Positions 10,724-19,946 of a stretch of DNA of 64,000 bases are shown here, piece by piece. Position numbers and translations under genes: made by a program. This stretch comes from Lacticaseibacillus thailandensis DSM 22698 = JCM 13996 (GTDB lineage: Bacteria; Bacillota; Bacilli; Lactobacillales; Lactobacillaceae). The notes under the pieces were generated by a model. The model was not told the origin of the DNA. It ran no database searches and worked only from the letters and a program-made list of their open reading frames with translations. Within the stretch, counting starts at the first letter, position 1, and each line of letters opens with the position of its first letter. The stretch covers positions 372,001-436,000 of the forward strand of contig NZ_BBER01000001.1 of assembly GCF_001312865.1 (NCBI RefSeq). The letters are read 5' to 3'.

Positions 10724-11575
10724 TTGCGTAAACGAGGGATGAATAATTTGATATTGAAACGGATGATACGCGCGCTGGTGGTGCTAGCGATGGCCGTAGT
10801 GGTCGGTGTTGGCTGTACTACCCTATTCGTGCATAACGCGCAACCATTAGCAACTGGTGGCGGTAACTCAACGACCGGTGCGGTGAACGTGGTCGCCGTG
10901 GGTGATTCATTGACTCATGGGGTGGGCGATACGACCGGCCAAGGCGGTTACGTGCCACTAATTGCGGAGGATATTCGCGTGGAGACGGGGGCCACGGTGC
11001 ACACCAGTAATTATGGGGTGACCGGGGACACGTCGCTGCAAATTCTCAAACGGGTCCGCAACAACACCAAAATGCAGGCCCAGCTCAAACGGGCCAACGC
11101 CATTACGCTAACGGTGGGTGGTAACGACCTGATGCACATCCTACAAAATAACCTCAACAACATCAATACGGCGGATGTGAACCATGGTATTCAGTTGTTC
11201 CAGCGGCACGTGCAGACGTTAATTGCGACTATTCGCAAGTATAATGGAAATGCGCCGATTTACTTGTTTAGTATTTACAACCCGTTTTACGTGTACTTCC
11301 CGAATCTGACGAAGATGCAGACCAGCGTCAATAATTGGAACGCGGCGACCAAGAAGACGGCAGCCACGCTTCACCGGGTCCACTTTGTGGATATTAACGC
11401 GGTTTTGTCGAAGGGGACGGCGGCCGATCAACGGTCGATGAAGGCGGGTAAGTCGAACTTGACTAACCACCTAATTTACACCAAGGATCACTTCCACCCG
11501 AACAACGCGGGTTACGTCAAGATGACGGCCAAGTTATGGTCAGCAATGTCAGCAACGGAGGATGAATGGGAATAA
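10724..11575 (+). CDS. Secreted/membrane-anchored GDSL (SGNH) hydrolase, YpmR-like
   Basis: About 283 aa from TTG 10724, which has GAGGAC at good spacing; an internal ATG at 10739 lacks a separate site. The N-terminal hydrophobic segment (about 10-32) is a signal anchor. SGNH block I is VGDSLTHG (nucleophile Ser), block III is TVGGNDL (oxyanion Asn) and block V is DHFHPNNAGY (catalytic Asp and His). The natural substrate is unknown, probably an envelope ester. It overlaps the next gene through TAATG, matching the ypmR-ypmS pair of Bacillota. Confidence 0.88.
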   Translation: MRKRGMNNLILKRMIRALVVLAMAVVVGVGCTTLFVHNAQPLATGGGNSTTGAVNVVAVGDSLTHGVGDTTGQGGYVPLIAEDIRVETGATVHTSNYGVTGDTSLQILKRVRNNTKMQAQLKRANAITLTVGGNDLMHILQNNLNNINTADVNHGIQLFQRHVQTLIATIRKYNGNAPIYLFSIYNPFYVYFPNLTKMQTSVNNWNAATKKTAATLHRVHFVDINAVLSKGTAADQRSMKAGKSNLTNHLIYTKDHFHPNNAGYVKMTAKLWSAMSATEDEWE

Positions 11576-12245
11576 TGGCAAACAATGAGCACACACCCAA
11601 GCAAGCATCACGGCGAGAGCACAATCGCGCGCAAACGGCGGCGACTACCAGTACTAAGCACGGCGCCATATCAGTTGGTGGTTTTGGGCGTTTATCGTTC
11701 TGTTGGGACTGGTCGTTGGTGCCAGCGGCACGTTGGTGTACAAAGCATCACGTCCAGTCGAAACGACGACTGCGGTTAAACCGGTCAAGTCGGCGGGCGA
11801 CGTCATGCACGTCAGTATGACCAAGAAAGAGGTCAACCGCCTGATTGCCACCTACCTCAGCCACCAGTTGAAGGCGGGTGACGTGAAGTACTCGTTCTCA
11901 GTTGGTAACCACGCGGTTTTAAAGGGTACCTTCAAATTCTTTGGTACCCAAGTCCACTTCGGCATGGTACTGGATCCGTACGTGCAAACGAATGGCAACG
12001 TGCTACTGAAAGTCACCCAGATCAACGTTGGTAAACTAGGCGTCCCGGTTAGCTACGTCATGAGTTACGTGGCGAACAACTACAAGCTACCGGGGATGGT
12101 GGAAGTTAATACCAAGCGTAAGATGATTGTGCTAAGATTAAACAAACTCAAGTTAGGCAACGGGCTACGCGTACGCGCGGACCGAATCGACCTGGTCCAC
12201 GACGAAATTGACGTCACGGGCTACACGGTCAAGGCCGCGAAGTAG
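11566..12245 (+). CDS. YpmS family (DUF2140) membrane protein, one missing base
   Basis: About 226 aa after correction. A basic N-terminus is followed by one membrane span ([15 protein letters not shown]-like, about residues 36-55) and a soluble extracytoplasmic domain rich in Val and Lys beta-strands, as in DUF2140. The GGAGG at 11557-11561 suits ATG 11566; ATG 11575 is an alternative. The N-terminal part and the membrane span are in different frames, so one base is missing between 11655 and 11672. The pairing with a GDSL hydrolase suggests a joint envelope function (inference). Confidence 0.8.
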
Positions 12246-12261
12246 ACAGGAGGGTATTCAT

Positions 12262-12778
12262 ATGGCAACAGCAATTTTTGCGGGTGGATGTTTTTGGTGC
12301 ATGGTGCAACCCTTTGAGGAACAGCCGGGCATCCAAAATGTGGTGTCGGGTTATACTGGGGGTCACGTACCCAACCCGACGTACGAGCAAGTCAAGAGTC
12401 ACACCACGGGCCATACGGAGCAGTGGAGATCACCTTTGATCCGGACGTGATTTCGTACGCTGATTTGGTGGAAATTTACTGGCAGCAGACTGACCCGACC
12501 GACGCTATGGGGCAGTTTCAGGATCGTGGCGACAACTACCGCCCGGTCATTTACGTGAACTCACCGGAGCAGCGCCGGATTGCGGAGCGTCCAAAGCCAA
12601 GCTGGAAGCGTCCGGGATGTTTGATCAGCCCATCGTGACGCAAATCGAGGATGCGGGCCCATTTTACCCGGCTGAGCCCGAACACCAGCAGTTTTACGCA
12701 AAGAATCCCCGGCGGTATGCGGCCGAACACGCACAGCGCCAGGAGTTTGTCGATGCGCACTGGAAGGAGCACAAATGA
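12262..12778 (+). CDS. msrA: Peptide methionine sulfoxide reductase A (two missing bases)
   Basis: 172 aa after correction. MsrA reduces methionine-S-sulfoxide in proteins. The active-site GCFWC motif is at residues 8-12, and [15 protein letters not shown] follows as in the family. One G is missing at 12420/12421 (before AVEITFDP) and one base at 12590/12591 (before the SKAKLEASG-like segment). With both restored the frame runs to TGA 12776-12778. AGGAGGG precedes ATG 12262. Its stop overlaps the start of the yozE-like gene (ATGA), so the two are translationally coupled. Confidence 0.92.
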
Positions 12779-12996
12779 CCGAACCGTTTTATCGCTTCCT
12801 GATGACGTTGCGTAATCCCAACGATCACGGGGAACTGGCCACCTTTGCCCAGAACGCGTTTTTGGATCAGGCCTTCCCCAAGCAGGAAACGGATTTTGAT
12901 ACATTGAGTAACTATCTCGAACTAAATGGTAATTACCTGCCCAGCATGGACGTATTCGACGCGGCATACCAGTTGTACCGTGAACGGCGTTCCTAA
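12775..12996 (+). CDS. YozE family protein (UPF0346)
   Basis: 73 aa, typical for the family. The start [11 protein letters not shown], the central [13 protein letters not shown] and the ending FDAAYQLY are characteristic of the SAM-like helical YozE fold. Its function is unproven. The ATG overlaps the msrA stop. The same gene neighbourhood (msrA next to yozE) is common in lactobacilli. Confidence 0.88.
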   Translation: MTEPFYRFLMTLRNPNDHGELATFAQNAFLDQAFPKQETDFDTLSNYLELNGNYLPSMDVFDAAYQLYRERRS

Positions 12997-13013
12997 GGGC
13001 GACGGAGGCAAGC

Positions 13014-14489
13014 GTGAGTAACGAAGACGAACAGCAGCAACAACCAGCACCACAAGATACCCCACACCGTCATGGCGTGCCCGTTTGGGCTGCCACGGTG
13101 GGGATGGTCGTGACCCTCGTGTTAGGTGGGGGCATTGGCTACGGTGCATCAGCCATCCACAATGCGCAGCAAGCGACGACCACGGCGGCCGTCCCGAGCG
13201 ACATGAGCAAAGTGGTCAAGGCCTACCAAACGATTTCGCAGAATTACTATCAAACGACCAGCAGCAAGAAGCTGGTTAATGGTGCCATTAGTGGCATGGT
13301 GAACTCGTTGAAGGATCCCTATTCGGTCTACCTGCAAAACCAGGATGCGACCAGTTTGAACACTGAAATCTCCGGGTCCTTCGGTGGGATTGGCGCCACC
13401 ATGGAGCAGCGGAGTAGTGGCGTCTTTGTTGAATCGGTCAACGCTGATAGTGCCGCTAAGAAGGCGGGCATCCGGGCTGGTGACCAGATTGTGAGCGTCA
13501 ATGGTCAGTCGGTCACGAAACAAGACCTGAATAAAATTGTGGCTAAGGTGCGTGGCAAGATCGGCAGCAAGGTGACCGTGGGCGTTAAGCGTGACGGTCA
13601 CACCATGACCTTCACCATGAAACGGGCCAAAGTGACCGTGGCCAGCATCACGGGTAAACTCGATAGCAGCAACAAGCAGGTCGGGATCATCACCTTTACC
13701 ACCTTTACGGATAACTCCGGTAAGGAAATGAAGCGGGTCGTTAAGAAACTGCGCCAAGAGGGGGCAAAGAAGTTTGTTCTGGACCTTCGTGGCAATCCAG
13801 GTGGGGTGCTCGACGAAGCGCTCGCGATTGACTCGATGTTCCTGAAGAATGGCCAGACGATCCTGAAGGTCAAGTCACGTGGGGCCGAGGCGGAGGTGTA
13901 CAAGGCTGGCAAGAAGTACGATGGCGGCTTCAAGATCACGGAGCCGACCGTCGTACTGATCGACGGTGATTCCGCGTCCGCTGCCGAAATTACGGCCGCC
14001 GCGCTCAACGAGCAAGCCCACATTCCGCTGGTTGGGCAGAAGAGCTTTGGTAAGGGGACCGTTCAGACCGTTGCGGATATGGGCGGCGGCAACGAACTCA
14101 AGCTGACGATTGCCAAGTGGCTAACGCCAAACGGCACGTGGATCAACCATAAGGGTATCCAGCCAACTGAACATGTGGCCAACCCTAGCTACGCCAACAT
14201 CCCCGCCATTACGGTGACGAGCATGAAGGAAGGAGACGCCAACAAGAGTGTGAAGTCCCTCCAGCGGGCACTGAATGCGTTGGGCTACAACGCCGGGACG
14301 GCCAACGGTTATTACAGCAGTACCGTCACGGCAGCGGTCAAAGCCTTCCAGAGTAAAACAGGATTGGCAGCCACTGGGGTCGCCAATGAAGATACCATCA
14401 GTGAGCTGGTCACCAAATTGAGCGCCAAAATTAGTGCCAACGACATCGTCATGAAGGCGGCGTTGACCAAAGTCGAGAGTATGCACTAA
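13014..14489 (+). CDS. S41 carboxyl-terminal processing protease (CtpA type) with PG-binding domain
   Basis: 491 aa. Domains in order: one membrane anchor (about 27-48), a PDZ domain (about 110-190, with GGIGATME and the GIRAGDQI loop), the S41 catalytic domain and a C-terminal peptidoglycan-binding helical domain (about 408-470). The catalytic Ser is in DGDSASAAE (about 323) and the general-base Lys in SFGKGTVQ (about 348). It should act outside the membrane, cleaving C-termini of envelope proteins. The start is GTG 13014 behind CGGAGG. Frame intact. Confidence 0.95.
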   Translation: MSNEDEQQQQPAPQDTPHRHGVPVWAATVGMVVTLVLGGGIGYGASAIHNAQQATTTAAVPSDMSKVVKAYQTISQNYYQTTSSKKLVNGAISGMVNSLKDPYSVYLQNQDATSLNTEISGSFGGIGATMEQRSSGVFVESVNADSAAKKAGIRAGDQIVSVNGQSVTKQDLNKIVAKVRGKIGSKVTVGVKRDGHTMTFTMKRAKVTVASITGKLDSSNKQVGIITFTTFTDNSGKEMKRVVKKLRQEGAKKFVLDLRGNPGGVLDEALAIDSMFLKNGQTILKVKSRGAEAEVYKAGKKYDGGFKITEPTVVLIDGDSASAAEITAAALNEQAHIPLVGQKSFGKGTVQTVADMGGGNELKLTIAKWLTPNGTWINHKGIQPTEHVANPSYANIPAITVTSMKEGDANKSVKSLQRALNALGYNAGTANGYYSSTVTAAVKAFQSKTGLAATGVANEDTISELVTKLSAKISANDIVMKAALTKVESMH

Positions 14490-14511
14490 GCCACTGATCA
14501 TGGTTGTAAAC

Positions 14512-14544
14512 AGTCCTTCCGTTCGTAACGGGAGGGCTTTTTTT
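14512..14544 (+). terminator. Intrinsic terminator of the CtpA gene
   Basis: A 12-bp stem containing G-U pairs, a CGT triloop and a T7 tract at about 14538-14544. Confidence 0.85.
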
Positions 14545-14663
14545 GATACGTGCAAATTGTTAACCCCAGCTTTCCCGAGAATGTTCCTGCCGCCTGGTTG
14601 ATGTGTTAGTATGCCAGTAACGTGAGTAGTGGGGTCATCACACGATTAGAGGGGGCACGACCA

Positions 14664-16067
14664 ATGCTAAGTCGAAAGGATTTACACGAACTGGCGCAAC
14701 GGTGGGCATCATGGTTTGCGGATAGCGATAATCGGGACGCGCCAGTGAGTAATATCAACCTCACGGACGAACTGCAGGGTGCGGGTTTGGTGGCGGATAA
14801 TTTTGTGTCAGTGCCGGTGGCATTTCGGGCGCACTTAGTGTTTGATGATGGGCCCGCCGCCGTGGCCCTCCTGGACGCCTTTGACGATCCACTGGCTCTG
14901 GGCAATAGCATTGCGGCCCGGTGGGAGCAAATTAGTCATTGGCTTGCCGATGGTGAACTGGATCATTCTTCCTGGTGGTGGTTAACCCGGGCGTTTCAGC
15001 GGCTGGCTACTTTAACGTTGCCCTTGGTCGACATTCGCACCATCATCATTGAGTCGTTCGATGGTGCGTTTGGTCGCCGCACTGAGGACGCGATTGTGGC
15101 TCAGAAAGTAACGGTGAATCGCGACGGAAGTATGGTGAAGGTCGACCAGCCCGTGCAAGGTCCGCCGCGGACCCATCACGGACAGGTGGATGCGCAGGCG
15201 TTGGCCCCTTTACTCACGGCGCTGGCGGACTTGGCTGGTGCTGGCACGGATGATTGGTCGGTCATGGATGCGGGTAACTGGGAACTGACGGTGGTCAGCA
15301 CTACCGGGCGTCAGCGCCGCACGGGTCCCTTAATCGTGGGCGAGGATCAGGGATTGTCTGAACGGTTGCGCGACCTGCTCCACGTGTCCGGCTTGCTGCT
15401 GATGGATGGGGCACCGCACCGGTTGCAACGGTTTAGTGCGCACTATCAACCTGCGGCGAAAGTGCAAGAAGACTTGGTGCTGCGGCGGGGTGACCAATCG
15501 GTGTCCTTCACGCACCAAGGACCGACCCGACAGGTGCAAACACGCGTGGTGGATGAGTCAGTGGGACGGCTACTTGATTTACTAGCAGATTCGTCCGCCA
15601 CTGAAGTGACGCTATTGGCTGACCCTGCGGACAACTTGACGGTCACGTGGAATTATCGAGATAAGGCGGCTAAGTCGGTCCATGGGACCCTCAATCAGGA
15701 TCACCCAATACCTGCCTGGGGCGAGGTGGCCGCTATCTTGCGTACCTGGATGTCATCGGTAGCACCGGCGATGTTGGATCCGCACGTCATCAATCTGCCG
15801 ACAGCCAAGCAGGATGAAATTTTGTATGCGCAGGTCCTATTCCCCCATGGCGATCGTGCGTATAGTTACTTGGCCACCACCGATTACGTGGTGGGTGACC
15901 GCGTCGTGGTCCCGGTCGGTGGGGATGGAGAAGCCGATGGTATCATTGTTAACTTACAGTACTACGCGCCGAGCGAGGCTCCGTTTCCGCCTGACCGTAC
16001 AAAGGCAATCTTGCGCAAAGCGGATCCACTGGGCGTGGTCAATGAATGGCGCAACCAACAATCGTAA
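14664..16067 (+). CDS. Uncharacterised protein with PriA-like C-terminal beta domain
   Basis: 467 aa from ATG 14664, chosen for AGAGGGGG at 14648-14655; an upstream in-frame GTG has no site. No signal peptide or membrane span. The first 400 residues are rich in Asp, Leu and Trp and I recognise no family. The last 70 residues carry A-Y-S-Y-L, V-G-D-R-V-V-V-P and P-F-P-P-D-R-T-K. These resemble the small beta-barrel at the N-terminus of PriA helicase and a similar segment seen at the ends of some uncharacterised Bacillota proteins. This is pattern recognition, not a demonstrated homology. It is monocistronic between two terminators. Confidence 0.8.
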   Translation: MLSRKDLHELAQRWASWFADSDNRDAPVSNINLTDELQGAGLVADNFVSVPVAFRAHLVFDDGPAAVALLDAFDDPLALGNSIAARWEQISHWLADGELDHSSWWWLTRAFQRLATLTLPLVDIRTIIIESFDGAFGRRTEDAIVAQKVTVNRDGSMVKVDQPVQGPPRTHHGQVDAQALAPLLTALADLAGAGTDDWSVMDAGNWELTVVSTTGRQRRTGPLIVGEDQGLSERLRDLLHVSGLLLMDGAPHRLQRFSAHYQPAAKVQEDLVLRRGDQSVSFTHQGPTRQVQTRVVDESVGRLLDLLADSSATEVTLLADPADNLTVTWNYRDKAAKSVHGTLNQDHPIPAWGEVAAILRTWMSSVAPAMLDPHVINLPTAKQDEILYAQVLFPHGDRAYSYLATTDYVVGDRVVVPVGGDGEADGIIVNLQYYAPSEAPFPPDRTKAILRKADPLGVVNEWRNQQS

Positions 16068-16076
16068 CCTCACAAT

Positions 16077-16117
16077 ACCATCTACCAACGAGGATTAGTG
16101 GTAGGTGGTGTTTTTTT
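16077..16117 (+). terminator. Intrinsic terminator
   Basis: An 11-bp stem (16077-16087 with 16099-16109, one G-U pair) and a T7 tract, just after the 467-aa protein gene. Confidence 0.88.
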
Positions 16118-16151
16118 GTGTTAGCGTGTCAGCAGTCCGTCAAGTCAGCAA

Positions 16152-16181
16152 TTGGCAAATTTTCTTATAGTAGTATATACT
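16152..16181 (+). promoter_or_regulatory. Candidate promoter of the nitroreductase gene
   Basis: TTGGCA (16152-16157), an 18-bp spacer and TATACT (16176-16181); an overlapping TATATA at 16174 gives 16 bp. The implied leader before the start codon is about 70 nt. Confidence 0.55.
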
Positions 16182-16259
16182 TATATTTAGTAAGCAACGG
16201 TAGGAATATTTCCTGCCAGTTTACGGGCATCAATAAAATGTGTGTAGGGGGTTATCATT

Positions 16260-16895
16260 TTGGTTGAAGCAAGTTTTATTTCTGAGCGTCACTCTGCGCG
16301 GCAGTTCTCGGACCGCCAAATTGACCGTGATGTCTTGAACGCAATTCTCACGGAGGCTCAGCAAGCACCGTCATGGGAAAATAGTCAACCGTGGAAGGCA
16401 TATGTTGCTATGGGAGCAACGGCAGCGCGCATCCGTGCCGCTCACGAGCGGGCGCGTAAGGACGGCACCAAGAGCTGGACGGAAGTTGTCCCACCGCAAA
16501 GCTGGGGTAAGTATCCTGCTAGCAACATTGCCGATTGGCAGCAGCATTTGCAGCAAGACCCGCACGGCGACCAGTTAGGTAGCTGGAACGGCAAGTTGTT
16601 CAACGCACCCGCTATTGTGTATATCACCGTGGCCAAAGACGCGTCGAATTACTCGGCTTATGATGCGGGTGCTTACGGTTATGGTATTTTACTGGCAGCC
16701 GCGGAACGCGGTGTGAGTGGCATTCCCGCCTTTGAACTTGTCCGTTACCCCAAAGAGATCCGTGCGGAGTTTGAAATTCCGGATGATGAATCCATCTTGA
16801 TGGGCATCGGTTTGGGCTACCCCGTGGACGCGCCCGTCAACAAGTTCGTTACTGGGCGTAACACTTTGGATCAGGTCGCGCAGTTTAAGGACTAG
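16260..16895 (+). CDS. Nitroreductase family oxidoreductase (FMN)
   Basis: 211 aa. This family reduces nitro compounds, quinones or enones with NAD(P)H and FMN. Visible family marks are the N-terminal ERHSARQF (FMN phosphate binding), the QAPSWENSQPW segment (about 38-48) and the C-terminal GIGLGYP. The start TTG 16260 follows GTAGGGGGTT at 9 nt; no better start exists. It is the first gene of the accessory stretch and has its own promoter and terminator. The physiological substrate cannot be inferred. Confidence 0.9.
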   Translation: MVEASFISERHSARQFSDRQIDRDVLNAILTEAQQAPSWENSQPWKAYVAMGATAARIRAAHERARKDGTKSWTEVVPPQSWGKYPASNIADWQQHLQQDPHGDQLGSWNGKLFNAPAIVYITVAKDASNYSAYDAGAYGYGILLAAAERGVSGIPAFELVRYPKEIRAEFEIPDDESILMGIGLGYPVDAPVNKFVTGRNTLDQVAQFKD

Positions 16896-16954
16896 CGTGG
16901 CTTCGAGACAAAAAAAATAGGTAGTGTTACGTACAGCCATGAAAATTAATACAC

Positions 16955-17003
16955 GCCCGCGTGGTGGGTCCTGATGATTGATGGGCGCACCACGCGGGCT
17001 TTT
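16955..17003 (+). terminator. Terminator downstream of the nitroreductase gene
   Basis: Perfect 12-bp GC-rich arms (16955-16966 with 16988-16999), a 21-nt loop and four T residues. The T-tract is short, so efficiency is uncertain. Confidence 0.65.
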
Positions 17004-17501
17004 GGTAGTTTTTCCCCGTTGCGGTAACCCGCCCGCGTTGCCTTTACAGTCCCGACGAAAATCGGTACAACTATCGCAATAACTAACTGTGAGAGTATTA
17101 GCCTTGGCAAACATTAAATGATTGAAACAAGGCCGGTTGGCAATGCGACTCGTATTGGATAGGACACCTCTGACACATCTGAATATAATTAGCAAAAAGT
17201 CCGTTAATTCGGGCTTTTTGAATACGCACATGCTTATACTTATTTTCCACAGTTGAATCTACCGTGCGCTTTGCTGTCACTCCGTTGCGTGAATTGCTGG
17301 AAAATATGTCAAATACAGGATGCATATAATGAATCTGATTCCTAAGGGTGTATCCAGGGACTACCACTATCAAGAAGGCCAGGTGAGTCTGCACAACACA
17401 ATTTAAACGACCGTCGGTCATGGAGTTGTTAATACTCGGTTTGGCAAGTACCGTGTCTACAAAAATAACGGCAGTTCGTATTCATGAAAGTAAACGATTG
17501 C
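17004..17501. other. Gene-free stretch before the ABC/two-component operon
   Basis: About 500 bp. A 107-codon frame on the minus strand (17098-17421) has no convincing ribosome-binding site. It has only a faint, unreliable resemblance to the middle of ComK-type regulators. I see no RNA gene or mobile-element ends here. Confidence 0.5.
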
Positions 17502-17558
17502 AATTAAGAAGGAATTAAGGTTTATTTCACGAAGCAGTTAAGAATTGGCCACTATACT
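17502..17558 (+). promoter_or_regulatory. Candidate response-regulator operator and promoter of the ABC/TCS operon
   Basis: TTAAG occurs at 17504-17508, 17515-17519 and 17538-17542. The first two are 11 bp apart (one helical turn, each preceded by AA) and the third is 23 bp further on. A TATACT -10 box lies at 17553-17558 with no consensus -35; the third TTAAG sits in that region. The pattern suits an OmpR-type activator bound upstream of a weak promoter. Inferred, not proven. Confidence 0.45.
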
Positions 17559-17583
17559 AAAAAAATGTAGAGGGGGCCTCAAA

Positions 17584-18504
17584 ATGGTAGACACAGTTTT
17601 GTCGGTTCAAGATGTATCCAAACGATTTGGCCGTTACCAGGTGCTTAATCATTTATCATTGACGGTACACCGTGGTGACATCTATGCCTTAATTGGCGAA
17701 AACGGTGCGGGGAAGACGACCCTTATGCGTTTGATCTGCGGTTTGTCACCACTACGGCAGGGCGCAATCATGTTGTTGGGCGAAGATGCACGGCATTACC
17801 GCATGGCACTCAGACGGACGGGGGCAATCATCGAATCCCCAGCTGCCTATTCTAAACTAACGGTTACTCAGAATTTGCACCTCACCGCAATCCAACACGG
17901 TCTCAGTGACTATCAAGAAATTGGGCGTGCAATTGCCTTTGTTGGGTTAACGGAAAAACGTAAAACTAAGGCCGGTCATTTGTCTTTGGGGCAGAAGCAA
18001 CGACTGGGGCTGGCCACAGCAATTTTGGCTCACCCTGACTTTCTGGTTCTTGATGAGCCAATTAACGGGCTTGATCCCACAGGTATCGTCGAATTTCGAC
18101 AGCTTTTGCACCGCCTTAACGCCGAATTTGGGACGACGATTTTAATTTCCAGTCATATTTTGGGCGAACTTTACCAAGTCGCAACTGTTTTTGGATTCTT
18201 GAAAAATGGCACGATTATTAAAGAGCTGAGCAAGCAGGCGCTGGACCAAGAAAATGCGGGTGGATTACGCTTAGTAGTCGATTCGGTCGAAGGTGCCGCT
18301 GAACTATTGGATGTACAAGGTATCAAGCAATTTACAGTGATTAACGATCATGAAATATCAGTAGCACCTGGTCAAATTGAGGCCCCCGCATTAAACGCCA
18401 TGTTGGTTAAAGCCGGTATTGCGGTGACAAGTATTACCCAACAGTCAAGATCGTTGGAAGAGTACTTCACACAACTGATTAAAAAGGGGGGCGGTTGCGC
18501 ATGA
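17584..18504 (+). CDS. ABC transporter ATP-binding protein (BcrA/LanF type)
   Basis: 306 aa from ATG 17584 (AGAGGGGGC upstream; an earlier in-frame TTG lacks a site). Walker A is GENGAGKTT (about 37-45), the signature is LSLGQKQR, and Walker B is FLVLDEPINGLDP followed by ISSHIL. The E-P-I-N-G-L-D-P form and the C-terminal extension are typical of exporters that protect against bacitracin or lantibiotics. Its stop overlaps the permease ATG (ATGA). With the permease and the two-component genes it forms a four-gene operon. Frame intact. Confidence 0.92.
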   Translation: MVDTVLSVQDVSKRFGRYQVLNHLSLTVHRGDIYALIGENGAGKTTLMRLICGLSPLRQGAIMLLGEDARHYRMALRRTGAIIESPAAYSKLTVTQNLHLTAIQHGLSDYQEIGRAIAFVGLTEKRKTKAGHLSLGQKQRLGLATAILAHPDFLVLDEPINGLDPTGIVEFRQLLHRLNAEFGTTILISSHILGELYQVATVFGFLKNGTIIKELSKQALDQENAGGLRLVVDSVEGAAELLDVQGIKQFTVINDHEISVAPGQIEAPALNAMLVKAGIAVTSITQQSRSLEEYFTQLIKKGGGCA

Positions 18505-19274
18505 TTAATCAAATTCGGGCCGATTTTTATCGGCAGCTGCATACGCGTGGTATCGCATTAATGGTTATTGTGATCGCAGTGTATGCGGCGATAACTTGCG
18601 GATGCCAGGCCCCCGGCGGCATTATGATTAATGGCCAAACAAAATTGTTGAATCAACTGACGGAAAACGATTGGAGCATATATGATGGCGTTCGCGGTGC
18701 TACCCTTTCAAGTTCCATTTTGTTGTATTTATTCATTGCGTTTTTTTGTGATCGTTATCGGCTACGAGTTCAGTCAACACACGTACAAAAGCACCCTAGT
18801 ATCGGGAGCTTCGCGGTTGAGTTTTGTGCTGAGTAAGTATGTGGTGATGTTGATTGATATATTGGCGGCGATGGTATGGTATTTTGCTGTCACGCTCGTG
18901 ACCGGCATGCTTGCAGGACGCACGCTGGGCTCTACAATTGGGCAATTAGCCAACTTTACCGGAACGAGCCTATTTGTAATAACTTTCTTCATTAGCGTCG
19001 TATTTAGCTTAGCAATTATTGTTCTGATTGCCACCAAATCTCTCGTAATTGCCGCAGTGTTTGTTGTGGTGTGGCCAGTTGGTTTATCAATTGTGCGCTT
19101 GGTGACGGCGTGGCACTGGTTAATTTACCTGGACTTTTTTTTAATGCTGCTACTGGAATCAGTTTAAGGACTTTGTCTTTAAATGATGCTTGGCGCAGTG
19201 TGACTGTTAGTCTAGTATTGTTAATAGTTAGCATAGTTGCATCAAGCATGATCATGCGAAAACAAGAATTGTAA
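18501..19274 (+). CDS. ABC transporter permease (two homopolymer indels)
   Basis: 257 aa after correction, about six membrane spans, of the BcrB/LanE-like permease type. The frame shifts twice. The T7 at 18741-18747 has one T too many (Phe-Phe-Val expected) and the T8 at 19135-19142 one too few (Asp-Phe-Phe-Phe-Asn). The changes cancel and the gene ends at 19274. The start is ATG 18501, overlapping the ATPase stop. Partner: the ATPase just upstream. Confidence 0.85.
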
Positions 19275-19286
19275 AAGGCGGACTCA

Positions 19287-19946
19287 ATGAAAAGGCTCTT
19301 AATTGTAGAAGATAATCAAGATATTCAAGCGTTACTGCGCGCCGTATTAGAGCCCGATTATCAATTAACGGCTGCAACCAATGGGGCACAAGCCTTACCT
19401 TTGTTAAAGCAACAGTCGTTTGATTTGATGATTTTAGATCTCATGTTGCCGGGGGTTAGTGGCGAAAGTATTCTAAAGACTTTGCGGCAGACATCTAACT
19501 TACCAGTCTTAGTGCTCACGGCTATTCGTGATAAGGAGCATATTGCGGCGGTACTGAATGCGGGCGCAAATGATTACCTGACTAAACCATTCGATATTGA
19601 TGAGTTGGTTGCCCGGGTCCGTGTTCAACTGCGCACACAGCATACTCACGCAACCCAAGCATTAAACGTTGAGGGCATTGTTCTTGACCCCCAAACGCAT
19701 ACGGTCAAAGTAGACGGGCAGTTAATCGAGCTGTCGCGCAAGGAGTTTGAATTATTAGCACTGCTCATGCAAAATCCACATCAGGTGTTTGCAAAAGAAG
19801 ATATCTACCAGGCCATCTGGCATGAGCCCTATCTTGACGCAGAGAACACATTGAACGTCCACCTGAGCCATCTACGGAGTAAGCTGAATATTGGTAAAAA
19901 GCAGTACGTGACCTCGGTATGGGGTATTGGAGTCCGGTTGGTATGA
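19287..19946 (+). CDS. OmpR-family response regulator
   Basis: 219 aa. The receiver domain has the acidic pair E-D at 8-9, the phospho-acceptor Asp in LMILDLMLPG (about 51), Thr in LVLTA and Lys in YLTKPFD. The C-terminal winged helix contains the ELLALLMQNPHQVF and TLNVHLSHLRSKL stretches. It should bind DNA as a dimer at direct repeats, for which TTAAG repeats at 17504, 17515 and 17538 are candidates. The stop overlaps the kinase start (ATGA). Confidence 0.94.
   Translation: MKRLLIVEDNQDIQALLRAVLEPDYQLTAATNGAQALPLLKQQSFDLMILDLMLPGVSGESILKTLRQTSNLPVLVLTAIRDKEHIAAVLNAGANDYLTKPFDIDELVARVRVQLRTQHTHATQALNVEGIVLDPQTHTVKVDGQLIELSRKEFELLALLMQNPHQVFAKEDIYQAIWHEPYLDAENTLNVHLSHLRSKLNIGKKQYVTSVWGIGVRLV

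Noticed and set aside
12262-12778. Split msrA as two separate small proteins
   Set aside because: Both parts and the third-frame end align to one MsrA of normal length after adding two bases.
16955-17003. T-box or other riboswitch
   Set aside because: The structure is a plain perfect hairpin; the T-box consensus and specifier features are absent, and it follows rather than precedes a gene.
17098-17421. 107-codon minus-strand frame with faint ComK-like spacing
   Set aside because: No ribosome-binding site, no secure motif, and unusual residues throughout. The similarity is too weak to name.
18741-19142. Phase variation of the ABC permease through its T7 and T8 runs
   Set aside because: The same kind of indel occurs in essential single-copy genes, so sequencing error explains it better.
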